64,000 nucleotides of DNA. Source: DATCYX01 sp963714425. Lineage in GTDB: Bacteria; Chloroflexota; Anaerolineae; Anaerolineales; UBA4823. A program made the translations under genes and the position numbers. This document shows positions 8,966-17,698 of this stretch, one piece after another (position 1 is the first letter of the stretch; the number at the start of each line of letters is the position of its first letter). The notes under the pieces were generated by a model. The model had not been told where the DNA came from and made no database searches. It worked only from the letters and a program-made list of their open reading frames with translations. The stretch covers positions 62,001-126,000 of the forward strand of contig CAVQOI010000014.1 of assembly GCA_963714425.1 (NCBI GenBank). Direction: 5' to 3'.

Positions 8966-11566
8966 ATGCCTCAAAAGGACGACATCAGCCCGATTCGCAA
9001 ACAATATCTTGAGATAAAACGCCAGTATCCTGAGGCGATTTTGTTCTTCCGGTTAGGCGATTTTTACGAAACCTTCGACCAGGATGCCGAGCTGGCTGCC
9101 CGCGAGCTGGATATTGTGCTCACATCACGCAATGTCGCCAAGGGAGTGCGCGTGCCTATGGCGGGGATCCCACACCACGCTGCTGAAAATTACCTTGCGA
9201 GGCTGATTGAGCGGGGTTACCACGTGGCGATATGTGAGCAGGTTGGGGAGCAACCCGAAAAGGGAATATTCCCTCGTAAAGTGGTGAGAGTGGTGACCCC
9301 TGGGACCGTCATGGAGCCTGGGCTGCTTCCAGGCGACGAGAACAATTACCTTGTGTGTGTTGCGCCATCATTCCATGATGATCATTATTCAGCTGGAATG
9401 GCATATGTAGATATCACTACAGGTGAATTTGCCGTCTCCGAGATCGAGGCTGACGAGTTGCAGTCTGCCATTCGTGCAGAGCTGATCCGCTTGAAGCCTG
9501 CAGAGATCCTCCATCCGGACACATATTTAATTGGGAATGGCTTGCCTGGCCATGCAACATCCTGGCCCGCCTGGCGCTTTGAACCCGGTCGTTGCAAGGA
9601 AGCACTCCTGGCGCATTTTGAAGCTGCGACATTAGACGGGTTTGGCTTACGGGATATGCCGCTGGGCACTTGCGCAGCGGGTGTTATTCTTCAGTATCTC
9701 TCCGAGACGCAGCCAGCTGCCCTCAAACTGCTCTCCCGATTGGGTGTTTACAACCTTTCAGAATTTATGACCCTGGATGCAGCTACCCGGCGTAACCTTG
9801 AATTAACCGAGACCATTAGAACCGCCTCGGCGAAGGGCTCATTGCTGGGCGTCTTGGATCACACCGTCACTCCAATGGGCAAGCGCCTTCTGCGCAATTG
9901 GGTGAGCAAGCCGCTTCTGGATGCAGCGCGTATCCAGCGAAGGCAAGATCAGGTGCAATTCTTCTTCTCCGACAGTATGAGCCGGATTGAGATGCGCGCT
10001 GCCTTCAAACCACTCGCAGATATGGAACGCCTGATAAACCGAATTGTTAGCGGGCATGCCCAACCGCGTGACCTGGTTTCACTACGAGCCACATTACAAC
10101 ATTTGCCTGCGATACGAGCACTACTCCCATCAGAAATTGGACACTTGGATACCATCCTTAAAGAGTTTGTGCTGTGTGAGGAAGAGCTGCGTTTGTTGGA
10201 AACTGCCATTGAAGAGGAACCCCCTGCTACCCTTCAAAATACCGGTGTGATCAAAAACGGATACTCGGCTGAGCTGGATGGCGTTGTCGAGCGATCCGAG
10301 AGTGCTCGTCAATGGATTGCGGGGCTGGAAGCAGTTGAGCGGCAGCGCACGGGGATCAAATCGCTGAAGGTGGGTTATAACAAAGTCTTTGGTTATTATC
10401 TCGAGGTGACTCGCGCCAATACCGAAATGGTTCCCGAGGAATATATTCGCAAGCAGACCCTGGTAAATGCGGAGCGGTACATAACGCCGGAATTGAAAGA
10501 GTATGAAACTCTGGTCCTCAACGCAGAAGAGCGCATACGCGAGATCGAAGGCAGGCTATTTAAAGACGTTTGCTCAGAGCTGGCAGGGACTTCAAGAAAG
10601 TTAATGGGAACAGCTCACGCACTGGGGAAGCTCGACGTAATTGCCGCTCTCGCGGAAGCCGCGATGGTTGGCAATTACGTGCGACCGGAAGTATTGGAGG
10701 ATGATGTCCTCGAAATCCGTGATGGGCGCCATCCGGTAGTCGAGCTTGCGCTGGTTGGCGAACGATTTGTTCCCAACGATGTGCTCTTCGAAGATGGCGA
10801 ACGCGTACGCATCATCACCGGCCCAAATATGGCGGGGAAATCCACGCTCATCCGGCAGGTAGCATTGATCGTATTGATGTCACAAATGGGCAGTTACGTG
10901 CCGGCGACCTCTGCCCGCCTGGGTTTGGTAGATCGAATCTTCACACGTATTGGAGCGCAAGATGAGATCCACGCAGGTCAATCGACGTTTATGGTGGAAA
11001 TGCTGGAAACCGCTAACATCCTTCACCATGCCACGCCGCGCAGCCTGCTGATTTTGGATGAGATAGGGCGGGGTACAAGCACGTACGATGGTGTGTCGAT
11101 CGCCTGGGCGGTCGTGGAGTACATCCATAACCACCCGCACCTGCGGGCAAAGACGCTGTTCGCCACCCATTATCATGAGCTTACACAGTTAGCCGAATTA
11201 TTGCCTGGGGTATGCAACTACAATGTGGCTGTTAGCGAATCCGATGGAAAAGTGATCTTTCTTCACAAAATTATTCCCGGTGGTGCTGACCGCTCCTACG
11301 GGATCCATGTAGGTCAGCTAGCCGGTTTGCCGAAACCTGTGATCCAACGAGCAAACGAGATTATGCGCTCTCTGGAAGCCTCCTCCGGTAAAGCGGTTCG
11401 AATCAATCCCGTCGCAGCCCGTCAGTTAGCGCTTTTCCCTGAGACCAATCCGCTCTTGAATGAGTTGAAATCCTTGGATGTTAACGCTCTCGCGCCAATC
11501 GAAGCATTAAATAAGATTTATGAGTGGCAAAGACAATACCTAGCAAAAGACAGCACAGACGCATGA
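8966..11566 (+). CDS. mutS: DNA mismatch repair protein MutS
   Basis: MutS detects mismatches and small loops in newly replicated DNA. The mismatch-reading Phe-X-Glu motif is F33-Y34-E35 in GDFYETF. The clamp and lever domains follow, then the ATPase with Walker A GPNMAGKST (about 621-629), Walker B LLILDEIGRGTSTYDG and the ATHYHEL signature. At 866 residues it is a full-length MutS1 with the C-terminal helix-turn-helix region. It is a single gene with no mutL beside it. The ATG at 8966 has no clear ribosome binding site. Confidence 0.97.
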   Translation: MPQKDDISPIRKQYLEIKRQYPEAILFFRLGDFYETFDQDAELAARELDIVLTSRNVAKGVRVPMAGIPHHAAENYLARLIERGYHVAICEQVGEQPEKGIFPRKVVRVVTPGTVMEPGLLPGDENNYLVCVAPSFHDDHYSAGMAYVDITTGEFAVSEIEADELQSAIRAELIRLKPAEILHPDTYLIGNGLPGHATSWPAWRFEPGRCKEALLAHFEAATLDGFGLRDMPLGTCAAGVILQYLSETQPAALKLLSRLGVYNLSEFMTLDAATRRNLELTETIRTASAKGSLLGVLDHTVTPMGKRLLRNWVSKPLLDAARIQRRQDQVQFFFSDSMSRIEMRAAFKPLADMERLINRIVSGHAQPRDLVSLRATLQHLPAIRALLPSEIGHLDTILKEFVLCEEELRLLETAIEEEPPATLQNTGVIKNGYSAELDGVVERSESARQWIAGLEAVERQRTGIKSLKVGYNKVFGYYLEVTRANTEMVPEEYIRKQTLVNAERYITPELKEYETLVLNAEERIREIEGRLFKDVCSELAGTSRKLMGTAHALGKLDVIAALAEAAMVGNYVRPEVLEDDVLEIRDGRHPVVELALVGERFVPNDVLFEDGERVRIITGPNMAGKSTLIRQVALIVLMSQMGSYVPATSARLGLVDRIFTRIGAQDEIHAGQSTFMVEMLETANILHHATPRSLLILDEIGRGTSTYDGVSIAWAVVEYIHNHPHLRAKTLFATHYHELTQLAELLPGVCNYNVAVSESDGKVIFLHKIIPGGADRSYGIHVGQLAGLPKPVIQRANEIMRSLEASSGKAVRINPVAARQLALFPETNPLLNELKSLDVNALAPIEALNKIYEWQRQYLAKDSTDA

Positions 11567-11613
11567 TACGCCTGTGCCGTCATTAGTAAATAGATCCGGA
11601 TTATTGGGTGGCT

Positions 11614-12705
11614 TCAAAGAAGACGATTGAATCTAGAATTGACTGCGTTGCTGCATCCATTAATCGCGCCGCTTTCACTGCACAAGATCGGATTGACTGC
11701 AATTTGGTGGACCAGGTCGTAAGCCGGCACATAAATATCCTGGCACAACCCCACCTCACCCATCACACTCACAGCTGGTATTCCGTTAAAATCTTTGGCT
11801 AAAAAGTTGTTGTAAGCCACACCTTGTTCCAGAAATTGCTCACTCAAAGCTTTTGTCAGAGTCGCCGGCTCCGTTGCTAACAATTCGGGGTGGGTGCGTA
11901 ATATAATCCAGTCCTGTACCGTATTGTCGCGCGGGGCAAGGGCGAAAGCATCCGCAAGTGAGACCGCTTCCCACTCGGGGGGGAGCAATATACGCATCCC
12001 AAATCCCGTAAACTCGGTGACTGCCCACCCACTCGTGTCAAGCCCGTCGGTCGCGCTAGAAGTGGATTCTGGAGTAAAAAAGTGTAGTGTTTCGAGGGCT
12101 GAAGTCCAGACCTGATTGGCGTCCTCGAAAGCTGAGGGAAACTCCTCCTGCGAAGGGGTCAAGGTGAATGTAAAAATCCTCTGGTTTGCGAGGATGATCG
12201 CCTGGCGGCTGGTAACTTCACCTGGGACTTGTTCCAATATTTCTGCAGGTTTTCCTCCGATACTGATGCTCGTTGTGACAATATTGGCTCCTGGATTGGA
12301 TTCGAATACCTCATCGATAACTTGCTCAATAGTCTTAAGTTCGGCAGCTTTTACCTGAACGTTTAATGTCGCTCGGAGGGGTTCTGCTGCTAAAGGATGT
12401 TCAGGTCCGATGAGTGAGATAAGTCCACGCTCTTCAGGCAGGTTCAACTCGAAGTTGGTGGGAAAGAGAAAGCAAAAACCATCCTCAGTGGATAAGTATT
12501 GAGAATATCCAGGGATGGGCACTGAGCATTCGCGCGTATCTTCGCTGAGCGCATCAATGTTCAATGGCGGAATTGGGGTTAGGATGATCGCTTCGACGCC
12601 CTCGACCGGGGTAATCGGTGGAGGGGTAGGAGAAGCTCCGCTGCAGGCTGTTAGAAACAGACTGGCGAGGAGGACGAAAATTAGGAAAACCGGATATTTG
12701 TTCAC
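11614..12705 (-). CDS. Predicted lipoprotein of unknown function
   Basis: The 363-residue protein begins with a lipoprotein signal peptide: positively charged start, hydrophobic core FLIFVLLASLFL and lipobox TAC with the acylated Cys near residue 21. A Pro/Thr-rich linker follows. The remainder is soluble, mostly beta-prone, and contains two internally similar regions (EDGFCFLFPTNFEL and FTGFGMRILLPPEWEA) suggesting a duplicated domain. It is presumably anchored on the outside of the cytoplasmic membrane. I do not recognise the family. It faces the DUF3786-like gene divergently. Confidence 0.75.
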   Translation of the reverse strand: MNKYPVFLIFVLLASLFLTACSGASPTPPPITPVEGVEAIILTPIPPLNIDALSEDTRECSVPIPGYSQYLSTEDGFCFLFPTNFELNLPEERGLISLIGPEHPLAAEPLRATLNVQVKAAELKTIEQVIDEVFESNPGANIVTTSISIGGKPAEILEQVPGEVTSRQAIILANQRIFTFTLTPSQEEFPSAFEDANQVWTSALETLHFFTPESTSSATDGLDTSGWAVTEFTGFGMRILLPPEWEAVSLADAFALAPRDNTVQDWIILRTHPELLATEPATLTKALSEQFLEQGVAYNNFLAKDFNGIPAVSVMGEVGLCQDIYVPAYDLVHQIAVNPILCSESGAINGCSNAVNSRFNRLL

Positions 12706-12775
12706 AATAAGATATTATATTGCATCCTCATCACTTCAAGGCGTGTAATTGCGATACAATTTTGTTAGCAATGTT

Positions 12776-13426
12776 ATGAGCAAAATCACTCGATCTCAAC
12801 AAGAACGCTCTAATCTTCTCCTGAAACGCGTTGATGAGTTGCGCGCAACCTTACGTAAGATAGATCCTATTGAGCTTGCTCGTCGTTCAGATTGCGTTTT
12901 CATACAAACTACAAATGCACAAGGCGAGTTGCACCTCCCGTTGTGGGGAGAGGATATTATCGTCACCTTCCCCGAGCTAGTTGCCTGCGATGCCAGCCGG
13001 CGAATGCTGAACCCGCTCTTGCAGGCGATGCTGGTTTATTATTTCTATACGACAGATGGCGCTGCACTTGCTGGACGCTATATTGCCTTCTCAGAACTTC
13101 CAGATGGAAGGTTCTACGCGCAGGCGTTTCACGGTTATACCGGTGAAGAGCTGCGCAGCGCGTTTGGGGAATCCGAAAACGATTTCAACCAAATTGCCAC
13201 CCTACACGGTGGGAAACACTACCCACTTGGCGATGCTGCGTTCTCTTTCCAAATGCTACCCAGGGTAACCTTACTGGCTGTATTTTGGAGAGGCGATGAA
13301 GATTTCCCTGGCAGCTATCAGATCCTATTCGATGCCGCGGCGCACCACCATCTACCTACAGATGCTTGTGCGATTGCTGGCAGCCTGTTGACCAGGCGAT
13401 TGATTTCATCCCATGACAGTCTGTAA
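12776..13426 (+). CDS. DUF3786-like protein
   Basis: This soluble 216-residue protein contains LPLWGEDIIVTFPEL, then YYFYTTDGAALAGRYIAF, FYAQAFHGYTGEEL and LPTDACAIAGSLL, an order I associate with DUF3786, whose function is not established. The open frame extends back to a TTG at 12749, but the ATG at 12776 (MSKITRSQQ) is more likely. No signal peptide or membrane segment is seen. The downstream lipoprotein gene starts within five bases of its stop, so the two are probably co-transcribed. Confidence 0.65.
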   Translation: MSKITRSQQERSNLLLKRVDELRATLRKIDPIELARRSDCVFIQTTNAQGELHLPLWGEDIIVTFPELVACDASRRMLNPLLQAMLVYYFYTTDGAALAGRYIAFSELPDGRFYAQAFHGYTGEELRSAFGESENDFNQIATLHGGKHYPLGDAAFSFQMLPRVTLLAVFWRGDEDFPGSYQILFDAAAHHHLPTDACAIAGSLLTRRLISSHDSL

Positions 13427-13430
13427 CACG

Positions 13431-14240
13431 ATGAACCTATTTAAAAATATTCTGGGACTCACCCTGACAATATGTTTCCTGCTGACAGGCTGTTCCAGCG
13501 TGGTGAGGAGCGGCGACCTGAGCACAGCAACAGCGCAGGCTGGCAATGTGATCAGACGTGCAACCCAGATGGGTTACGGAGCGCAGTCTACCCTTGAGGC
13601 GGGGATCCGCCTGGCGACAAGTACAGCCCAAGCACGATCACAATCACTGTCTGAGGCCAGACAATGGTCGCTCGTTCTATCAGACACATTCAATAGCGAT
13701 CTAGATATCTGGGCGCTCGGTGAGGGTGAAGATCCTGCTTTAGGTTCTGTAAGCTGGGAAATTGACGGGGGAAGGTATCGTTGGGCGGCGAAGGCTTCGT
13801 CTGGATTTGTGTGGTGGGTGATCCCGGAGGGGGAGGCGGTCGGCGACTTCTATTTATCCGTAGATGCGCGTCAGGAAATCAATCCGGAGGTAGGAGAGTA
13901 TGGCTTAGTCTTTCGCCGGGATGATAACGAGCAATATTACTTATTCGAGATTAGCGAACTGGGCTCGTACGCTGCGTATATCTACTCGCTACAGGGCTGG
14001 GAAACACTGATTGAGTGGACGATCCATCCAGTGATCCTTCCAGGTAAATTTAACCAACTCGAAGTGCTGGCTGATGGCCCGGTGTTTGATCTCTTCATCA
14101 ACGGTGAATACGTGGGCGGGTTTGTGGATGACCGCCTTCCTGAGGGGCGAGCAGGCCTCCTGGTTGGCTTATCTGAGGCTGGAGAAGAATCATCCTGGCT
14201 ATTCGACAATTTTACGCTCAAAGCGCCAGAAACAGATTGA
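13431..14240 (+). CDS. Predicted lipoprotein with concanavalin-like/LamG-type domain
   Basis: A lipoprotein signal (LTLTICFLLTGC) places the acylated Cys at residue 21 when the ATG at 13431 is used; an ATG at 13413 would overlap the upstream gene. After a helical, Ala/Thr/Gln-rich linker, residues about 85-265 look like a beta-sandwich with the pattern SDTFNSDLDIW, YGLVFRRDDNEQYYLF, FNQLEVLADGPVFDLFINGEYV and WLFDNFTL. Such domains are common in LamG and 3-keto-disaccharide-hydrolase-like proteins and often bind sugars or wall components. The ligand is unknown. Confidence 0.75.
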   Translation: MNLFKNILGLTLTICFLLTGCSSVVRSGDLSTATAQAGNVIRRATQMGYGAQSTLEAGIRLATSTAQARSQSLSEARQWSLVLSDTFNSDLDIWALGEGEDPALGSVSWEIDGGRYRWAAKASSGFVWWVIPEGEAVGDFYLSVDARQEINPEVGEYGLVFRRDDNEQYYLFEISELGSYAAYIYSLQGWETLIEWTIHPVILPGKFNQLEVLADGPVFDLFINGEYVGGFVDDRLPEGRAGLLVGLSEAGEESSWLFDNFTLKAPETD

Positions 14241-14256
14241 AAAGTCTGTCATCATG

Positions 14257-14262
14257 TATAAT
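14257..14262 (+). promoter_or_regulatory. Candidate -10 box for the ATP-grasp ligase gene
   Basis: TATAAT lies 42 nt before the ATG at 14305. A TTGAAA is present upstream but at only 14-nt spacing, so the -35 element is uncertain. Confidence 0.4.
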
Positions 14263-14304
14263 ATCGTTTGAAATTTACCAAATCCAATCGCCATTGGAGT
14301 AAAC

Positions 14305-15366
14305 ATGAAAAAGTTTCGTGTAGCCTTACTGGCAAATCTGAAGGTAAACGCCCCAAAATTTGAAGGGATGCCCGATGATCAATGGGACGATCTTGACTCG
14401 GAGAAAACAGTCGACGCTTTGTTAAACGCGATCACTTCTGGGGGGAATCATTGCGAGTTCCTAGAGGGGGATACTACTCTCTATGATACGATCCGCAAAT
14501 ACAAGCCAGATATATGCTTCAATATTTGTGAGGGTCATTTTGGAGATGCCCGTGAGGCCCAAGTGCCAGCGATGCTAGAGATGCTGAGCATCCCGTATAC
14601 AGGATCGAAGGTGATGACACTGGCGTTGGCCCTGGATAAGCCCATGACCAAACGCATTTTCACCTATCACGACCTGCCTACACCAGCTTTTCAGACGATG
14701 GAACGAGTCGATGAGGAGTTGAGCTTGGATATGTCTTACCCAGTGTTCGTCAAGCCGAGCCGGGAAGGGACTGGTATGGGGGTTTCTGGACGTTCGATCG
14801 TACGCAATGATGCAGAACTTCGCGAGCAGGTAGGGCACATCCTTGATCGATACAAGCAACCCGCGCTGGTGGAACAATATATTGAAGGTCGTGAAGTGAC
14901 TGTTGGGGTAGTGGGCAACCTGATTGGACCAGTAGCGAGACGCTTGCCGGATGATGAGGAAGCCCCTCGCATCGAGGCAGGCCTACGCTTCTTCCCACCC
15001 ATGGAAGTGAACCTGAAACCATTTGAAGATACCGATGTGGTGTACAGTAATCGCCTTAAAGTAGCCCTGGCAGACCAGCTCGACTATCTGTGCCCGGCAC
15101 CCCTCGACTCGGATATGGTGGATGAATTAAACTGGCTCACAGCGGCGGTCTTCCGCGTTACGGGCGGGTTGGATGTTTCCAGGGTGGATTTTAGGTTGGA
15201 TGTGACAGACAACTGGAAGCCTTATATTCTGGAGATCAATCCACTACCTGGCCTTTCTCCAGGAATCTCAGACCTGGTAATTGAGGCTGCTGCCGAAGGG
15301 GTGGATCATACCTTTCTAGTCAATATGATCCTGGACACAGCGCTCGAGCGTTATGGAATGATTTGA
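14305..15366 (+). CDS. D-alanine-D-alanine-ligase-like ATP-grasp enzyme
   Basis: The 353-residue protein has the Ddl layout: an N-terminal domain with YKPDICFNICEGHFGDAREAQVPAMLEMLSIPYTGS-type sequence, a central ATP-grasp lid (YPVFVKPSREGTGMGVS), and a C-terminal Mg-binding end EINPLPGLSPG. Canonical Ddl joins two D-alanines for the wall precursor. This sequence diverges in the substrate-binding part, so a related peptide ligase cannot be excluded. It has GGAG six bases before the ATG. Its stop abuts the stop of the opposite-strand glycosyltransferase. Confidence 0.8.
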   Translation: MKKFRVALLANLKVNAPKFEGMPDDQWDDLDSEKTVDALLNAITSGGNHCEFLEGDTTLYDTIRKYKPDICFNICEGHFGDAREAQVPAMLEMLSIPYTGSKVMTLALALDKPMTKRIFTYHDLPTPAFQTMERVDEELSLDMSYPVFVKPSREGTGMGVSGRSIVRNDAELREQVGHILDRYKQPALVEQYIEGREVTVGVVGNLIGPVARRLPDDEEAPRIEAGLRFFPPMEVNLKPFEDTDVVYSNRLKVALADQLDYLCPAPLDSDMVDELNWLTAAVFRVTGGLDVSRVDFRLDVTDNWKPYILEINPLPGLSPGISDLVIEAAAEGVDHTFLVNMILDTALERYGMI

Positions 15367-16050
15367 TTATCTGATCGCGTAACGGATTGTAACTCCCAGG
15401 ATATACCAGGCAGCCAGCAGTGTGCCGCGCACGGTACTGCTGATCTTGGAGCGCCCAGCCTGGCGAGGATGGAACCCTACGGGAACCTCAACAATCCGCG
15501 CACTCTTGGCTACACACTTTACGAGCATCTCAGTCGGCCAGCCGTAGGTCATCTCTTGCATTCTAATCAATGCAAGCGTCGAACAGCGTACAGCCCTAAA
15601 TGGGCCGAGATCTGTGATTTCTGTTCCATATAATTGGTTTATCAACCGGGACGCCAGCCAATTGCCGAAGCGTTGTTGCAAAGGCATCGCGCCTGGAGTG
15701 ATGTGCCCGAGGGCACGCGATCCCAAGACAAGATCAGCATCGTCATTAATTAAGGGTTCGATAAGTTTGGGGAGGTCGGCAGGGGAGTTGCTGTAATCAC
15801 CATCCATAAAGACGAGTATTTCTGAATTACCGGCAGCCGCCACACCTGCCGCGCACGCAAATCCATACCCGCGGCGCGCCTCAAAAATGACCCTGGCTCC
15901 TGCTCGGCTTGCTTCGCCAGCGGTATCATCAGTTGAACTGTTGTCAACCACGATCACGTCAGCTTCAATCACGGCTTTTACTTCACGGACCAGCCTGCCG
16001 ATATTCCCGGCTTCATTCAGAGCGGGGATAATAACTCCAACTTTGCTCAT
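15367..16050 (-). CDS. Family 2 glycosyltransferase, DPM1/polyprenyl-phosphate type
   Basis: The 227-residue protein carries the GT-A features VVDNSSTDDT (about 35-43) and the metal-binding DGD (83-85), then the polyprenyl-phosphate-sugar synthase pattern around GSRALGHITPGAMPLQQRFGN and DLGPFRAVR. It probably transfers a hexose from a nucleotide sugar to a lipid carrier or lipid at the inner membrane face. It is the last gene of a three-gene operon and overlaps the upstream DUF2064 gene by four bases. Confidence 0.85.
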   Translation of the reverse strand: MSKVGVIIPALNEAGNIGRLVREVKAVIEADVIVVDNSSTDDTAGEASRAGARVIFEARRGYGFACAAGVAAAGNSEILVFMDGDYSNSPADLPKLIEPLINDDADLVLGSRALGHITPGAMPLQQRFGNWLASRLINQLYGTEITDLGPFRAVRCSTLALIRMQEMTYGWPTEMLVKCVAKSARIVEVPVGFHPRQAGRSKISSTVRGTLLAAWYILGVTIRYAIR

Positions 16051-16721
16051 CGCAAGGTGCTGTGAATCTCATGAAGATAGGCCTGCGTCCGGACAGCCGA
16101 TGTGCTCCCTTTGACATTCAATTCGCCATCCAATCGCTTCAACGATTCTATGTCATCGACATCGTACCAGGCAGGCAATAGGTGTACTTTTAACCCCATC
16201 TCTTCAGCAATAGACTGCGTGTGGATTGATACCTGGGGTGAGCTCATCTGGACTTCGCGCAGCAGGCGTGGGATGGGACGTGTCAGTCCAATCAAGTAAT
16301 AGCCTCCATCATCGCAAGGACCAAGGACCACATCGGCATGTCCTAAGGATTCAAATGCCTCGACCAAGTAGGAGTAGGGAAGCGTCGGGCTATCGCTGTT
16401 CATGATTACCGCACTTGCATACCCTGACGTAAACGACGCTTGGAGAGCATGATCCAAACGGCTGCCCAGATCTGGCCCCTCCTGTTTCCAAAGTAAGAAA
16501 TCGGGTGCGATTCTTTCAAAATATGCCTGTGCGCTTGCAGGCAGATATGCAATGATTCGGTGCACATCGGGCACTTGCCGCACAGTTTCAATGGTATCAA
16601 GAAGAAAGCACTCGAACAGGTTTGCGGCTTGTGATGGAGAGAGTGGAGGTGTTAAGCGGGTTTTTGTTCTCCCAGGAGCAGGACGTTTCGCTGCAATCAG
16701 GAGGGCTCGAAGGATACGCAT
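16047..16721 (-). CDS. TIGR04282/DUF2064-type transferase
   Basis: The 224 residues give AAKRPAPGRTKTRLTPPLS near the start, MNSDSPTLP in the middle and LGPCDDGGYYLIGL, the hallmarks of the TIGR04282 (DUF2064) family of GT-A-fold transferases. These are related to MobA-like nucleotidyltransferases and often occur beside DPM1-like glycosyltransferases, as here. The substrate is unknown. It overlaps the downstream glycosyltransferase and starts three bases after the PIG-L gene. Confidence 0.85.
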   Translation of the reverse strand: MRILRALLIAAKRPAPGRTKTRLTPPLSPSQAANLFECFLLDTIETVRQVPDVHRIIAYLPASAQAYFERIAPDFLLWKQEGPDLGSRLDHALQASFTSGYASAVIMNSDSPTLPYSYLVEAFESLGHADVVLGPCDDGGYYLIGLTRPIPRLLREVQMSSPQVSIHTQSIAEEMGLKVHLLPAWYDVDDIESLKRLDGELNVKGSTSAVRTQAYLHEIHSTLR

Positions 16722-16724
16722 GGT

Positions 16725-17486
16725 TTATTCGGATCTCACCTGCCCTTTGTACTTCTCCCAATCCTCATCGCTCTCGAGCGTTACCACCCGATAGGCTTCT
16801 GCATATGCCATTTCTTTTCCCTTGGCACGTTCAGCTGCCCATTCCTTGATCCGTGGCTCCGGGTCCCAATCACGCATCTGGCTCTTATGAGCTCGTAGCG
16901 CCGAAATCTTGGTATCAATGGTGTCAGTGATGTTCACGTATAGCTCGTTCTGCGCCAAGCCGGTAACGTAGACTTTACGAGGTTTGTGTGCGGACAAGCC
17001 CTCTTCCTCGAGCTCTTCAAATAAATTCGGTTGCCCGGCTGCGGGAAAGGTTGCATCCAGTGCAGCCGTGGCAGCTGCTCGGTGATCGGGGTGGTTGATG
17101 TAGCTATCACCTGCCCAGACGATGGTTGGATCGCCGCATACGACCACCTCAGGGCGGAATCTACGGATTTCTCGCACAAGTTGCTTGCGCAAATCAAGGG
17201 TGGGGAAGAGCATGCCATCTGGCTCTCGCAAGAAGACAACATCTTTTGCACCGACGATTTCCGCAGCCTGGCGCTGCTCAGCTTCTCGAATGTCGGTGGC
17301 TTGAGCCTTGGTCATGCCTGCATCAGCGATTCCCACCTCGCCACTCGTACATAGCACATAGCCAAGGCGCGTCCCAGCCTTTGCCCAGCGTGCCAGGGTT
17401 CCAGCACAAGAGAATTCAATGTCGTCGGGATGAGCTACGATAATTAATGCGCTCTCCGGGATATAGAAGCTATTGTTATTATCCAT
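16725..17486 (-). CDS. PIG-L family deacetylase
   Basis: The zinc-site motif AHPDD is at residues 18-22, and the second metal motif HPDH follows in SYINHPDHRAAA. These define the LmbE/PIG-L family, zinc hydrolases that remove acetyl groups from N-acetylglucosamine-containing small molecules or lipids such as mycothiol, bacillithiol or GPI precursors. The substrate here cannot be told from the sequence. It is the first gene of an operon with the DUF2064 transferase and the DPM1-like glycosyltransferase, which suggests glycolipid or glycoconjugate work. Confidence 0.9.
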   Translation of the reverse strand: MDNNNSFYIPESALIIVAHPDDIEFSCAGTLARWAKAGTRLGYVLCTSGEVGIADAGMTKAQATDIREAEQRQAAEIVGAKDVVFLREPDGMLFPTLDLRKQLVREIRRFRPEVVVCGDPTIVWAGDSYINHPDHRAAATAALDATFPAAGQPNLFEELEEEGLSAHKPRKVYVTGLAQNELYVNITDTIDTKISALRAHKSQMRDWDPEPRIKEWAAERAKGKEMAYAEAYRVVTLESDEDWEKYKGQVRSE

Positions 17487-17620
17487 TCCACAACCTCAGG
17501 TTTTTCATTGTACGAGCAGGCTATGCTCGCAGCCTCTACTCGATAAAGGAAACAATAATGCAAGGCAAATTCTAACCGATAATCATAGGATTACCCTGAA
17601 TTTTTCACCAAATGATCTGA

Positions 17621-17649
17621 TTGACATCTATGCAGGTTCCCTCTATACT
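17621..17649 (+). promoter_or_regulatory. Strong sigma-70-type promoter of the acyl-CoA ligase gene
   Basis: TTGACA at 17621-17626 and TATACT at 17644-17649 are separated by exactly 17 nt. The gene start with AGGAGGA is about 50 nt downstream. The boxes fall inside the longest open frame, which argues for the ATG at 17699 as start. Confidence 0.8.
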
Positions 17650-17698
17650 ATTTATATATCCCGTTCAATTCAGTCGCACAATAATTCAGGAGGAGGAA

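Noticed and set aside
17621..17698. N-terminal extension of the acyl-CoA ligase from a TTG start.
   Set aside because: The stretch contains a near-consensus promoter and the AGGAGGA site directly before the ATG at 17699.
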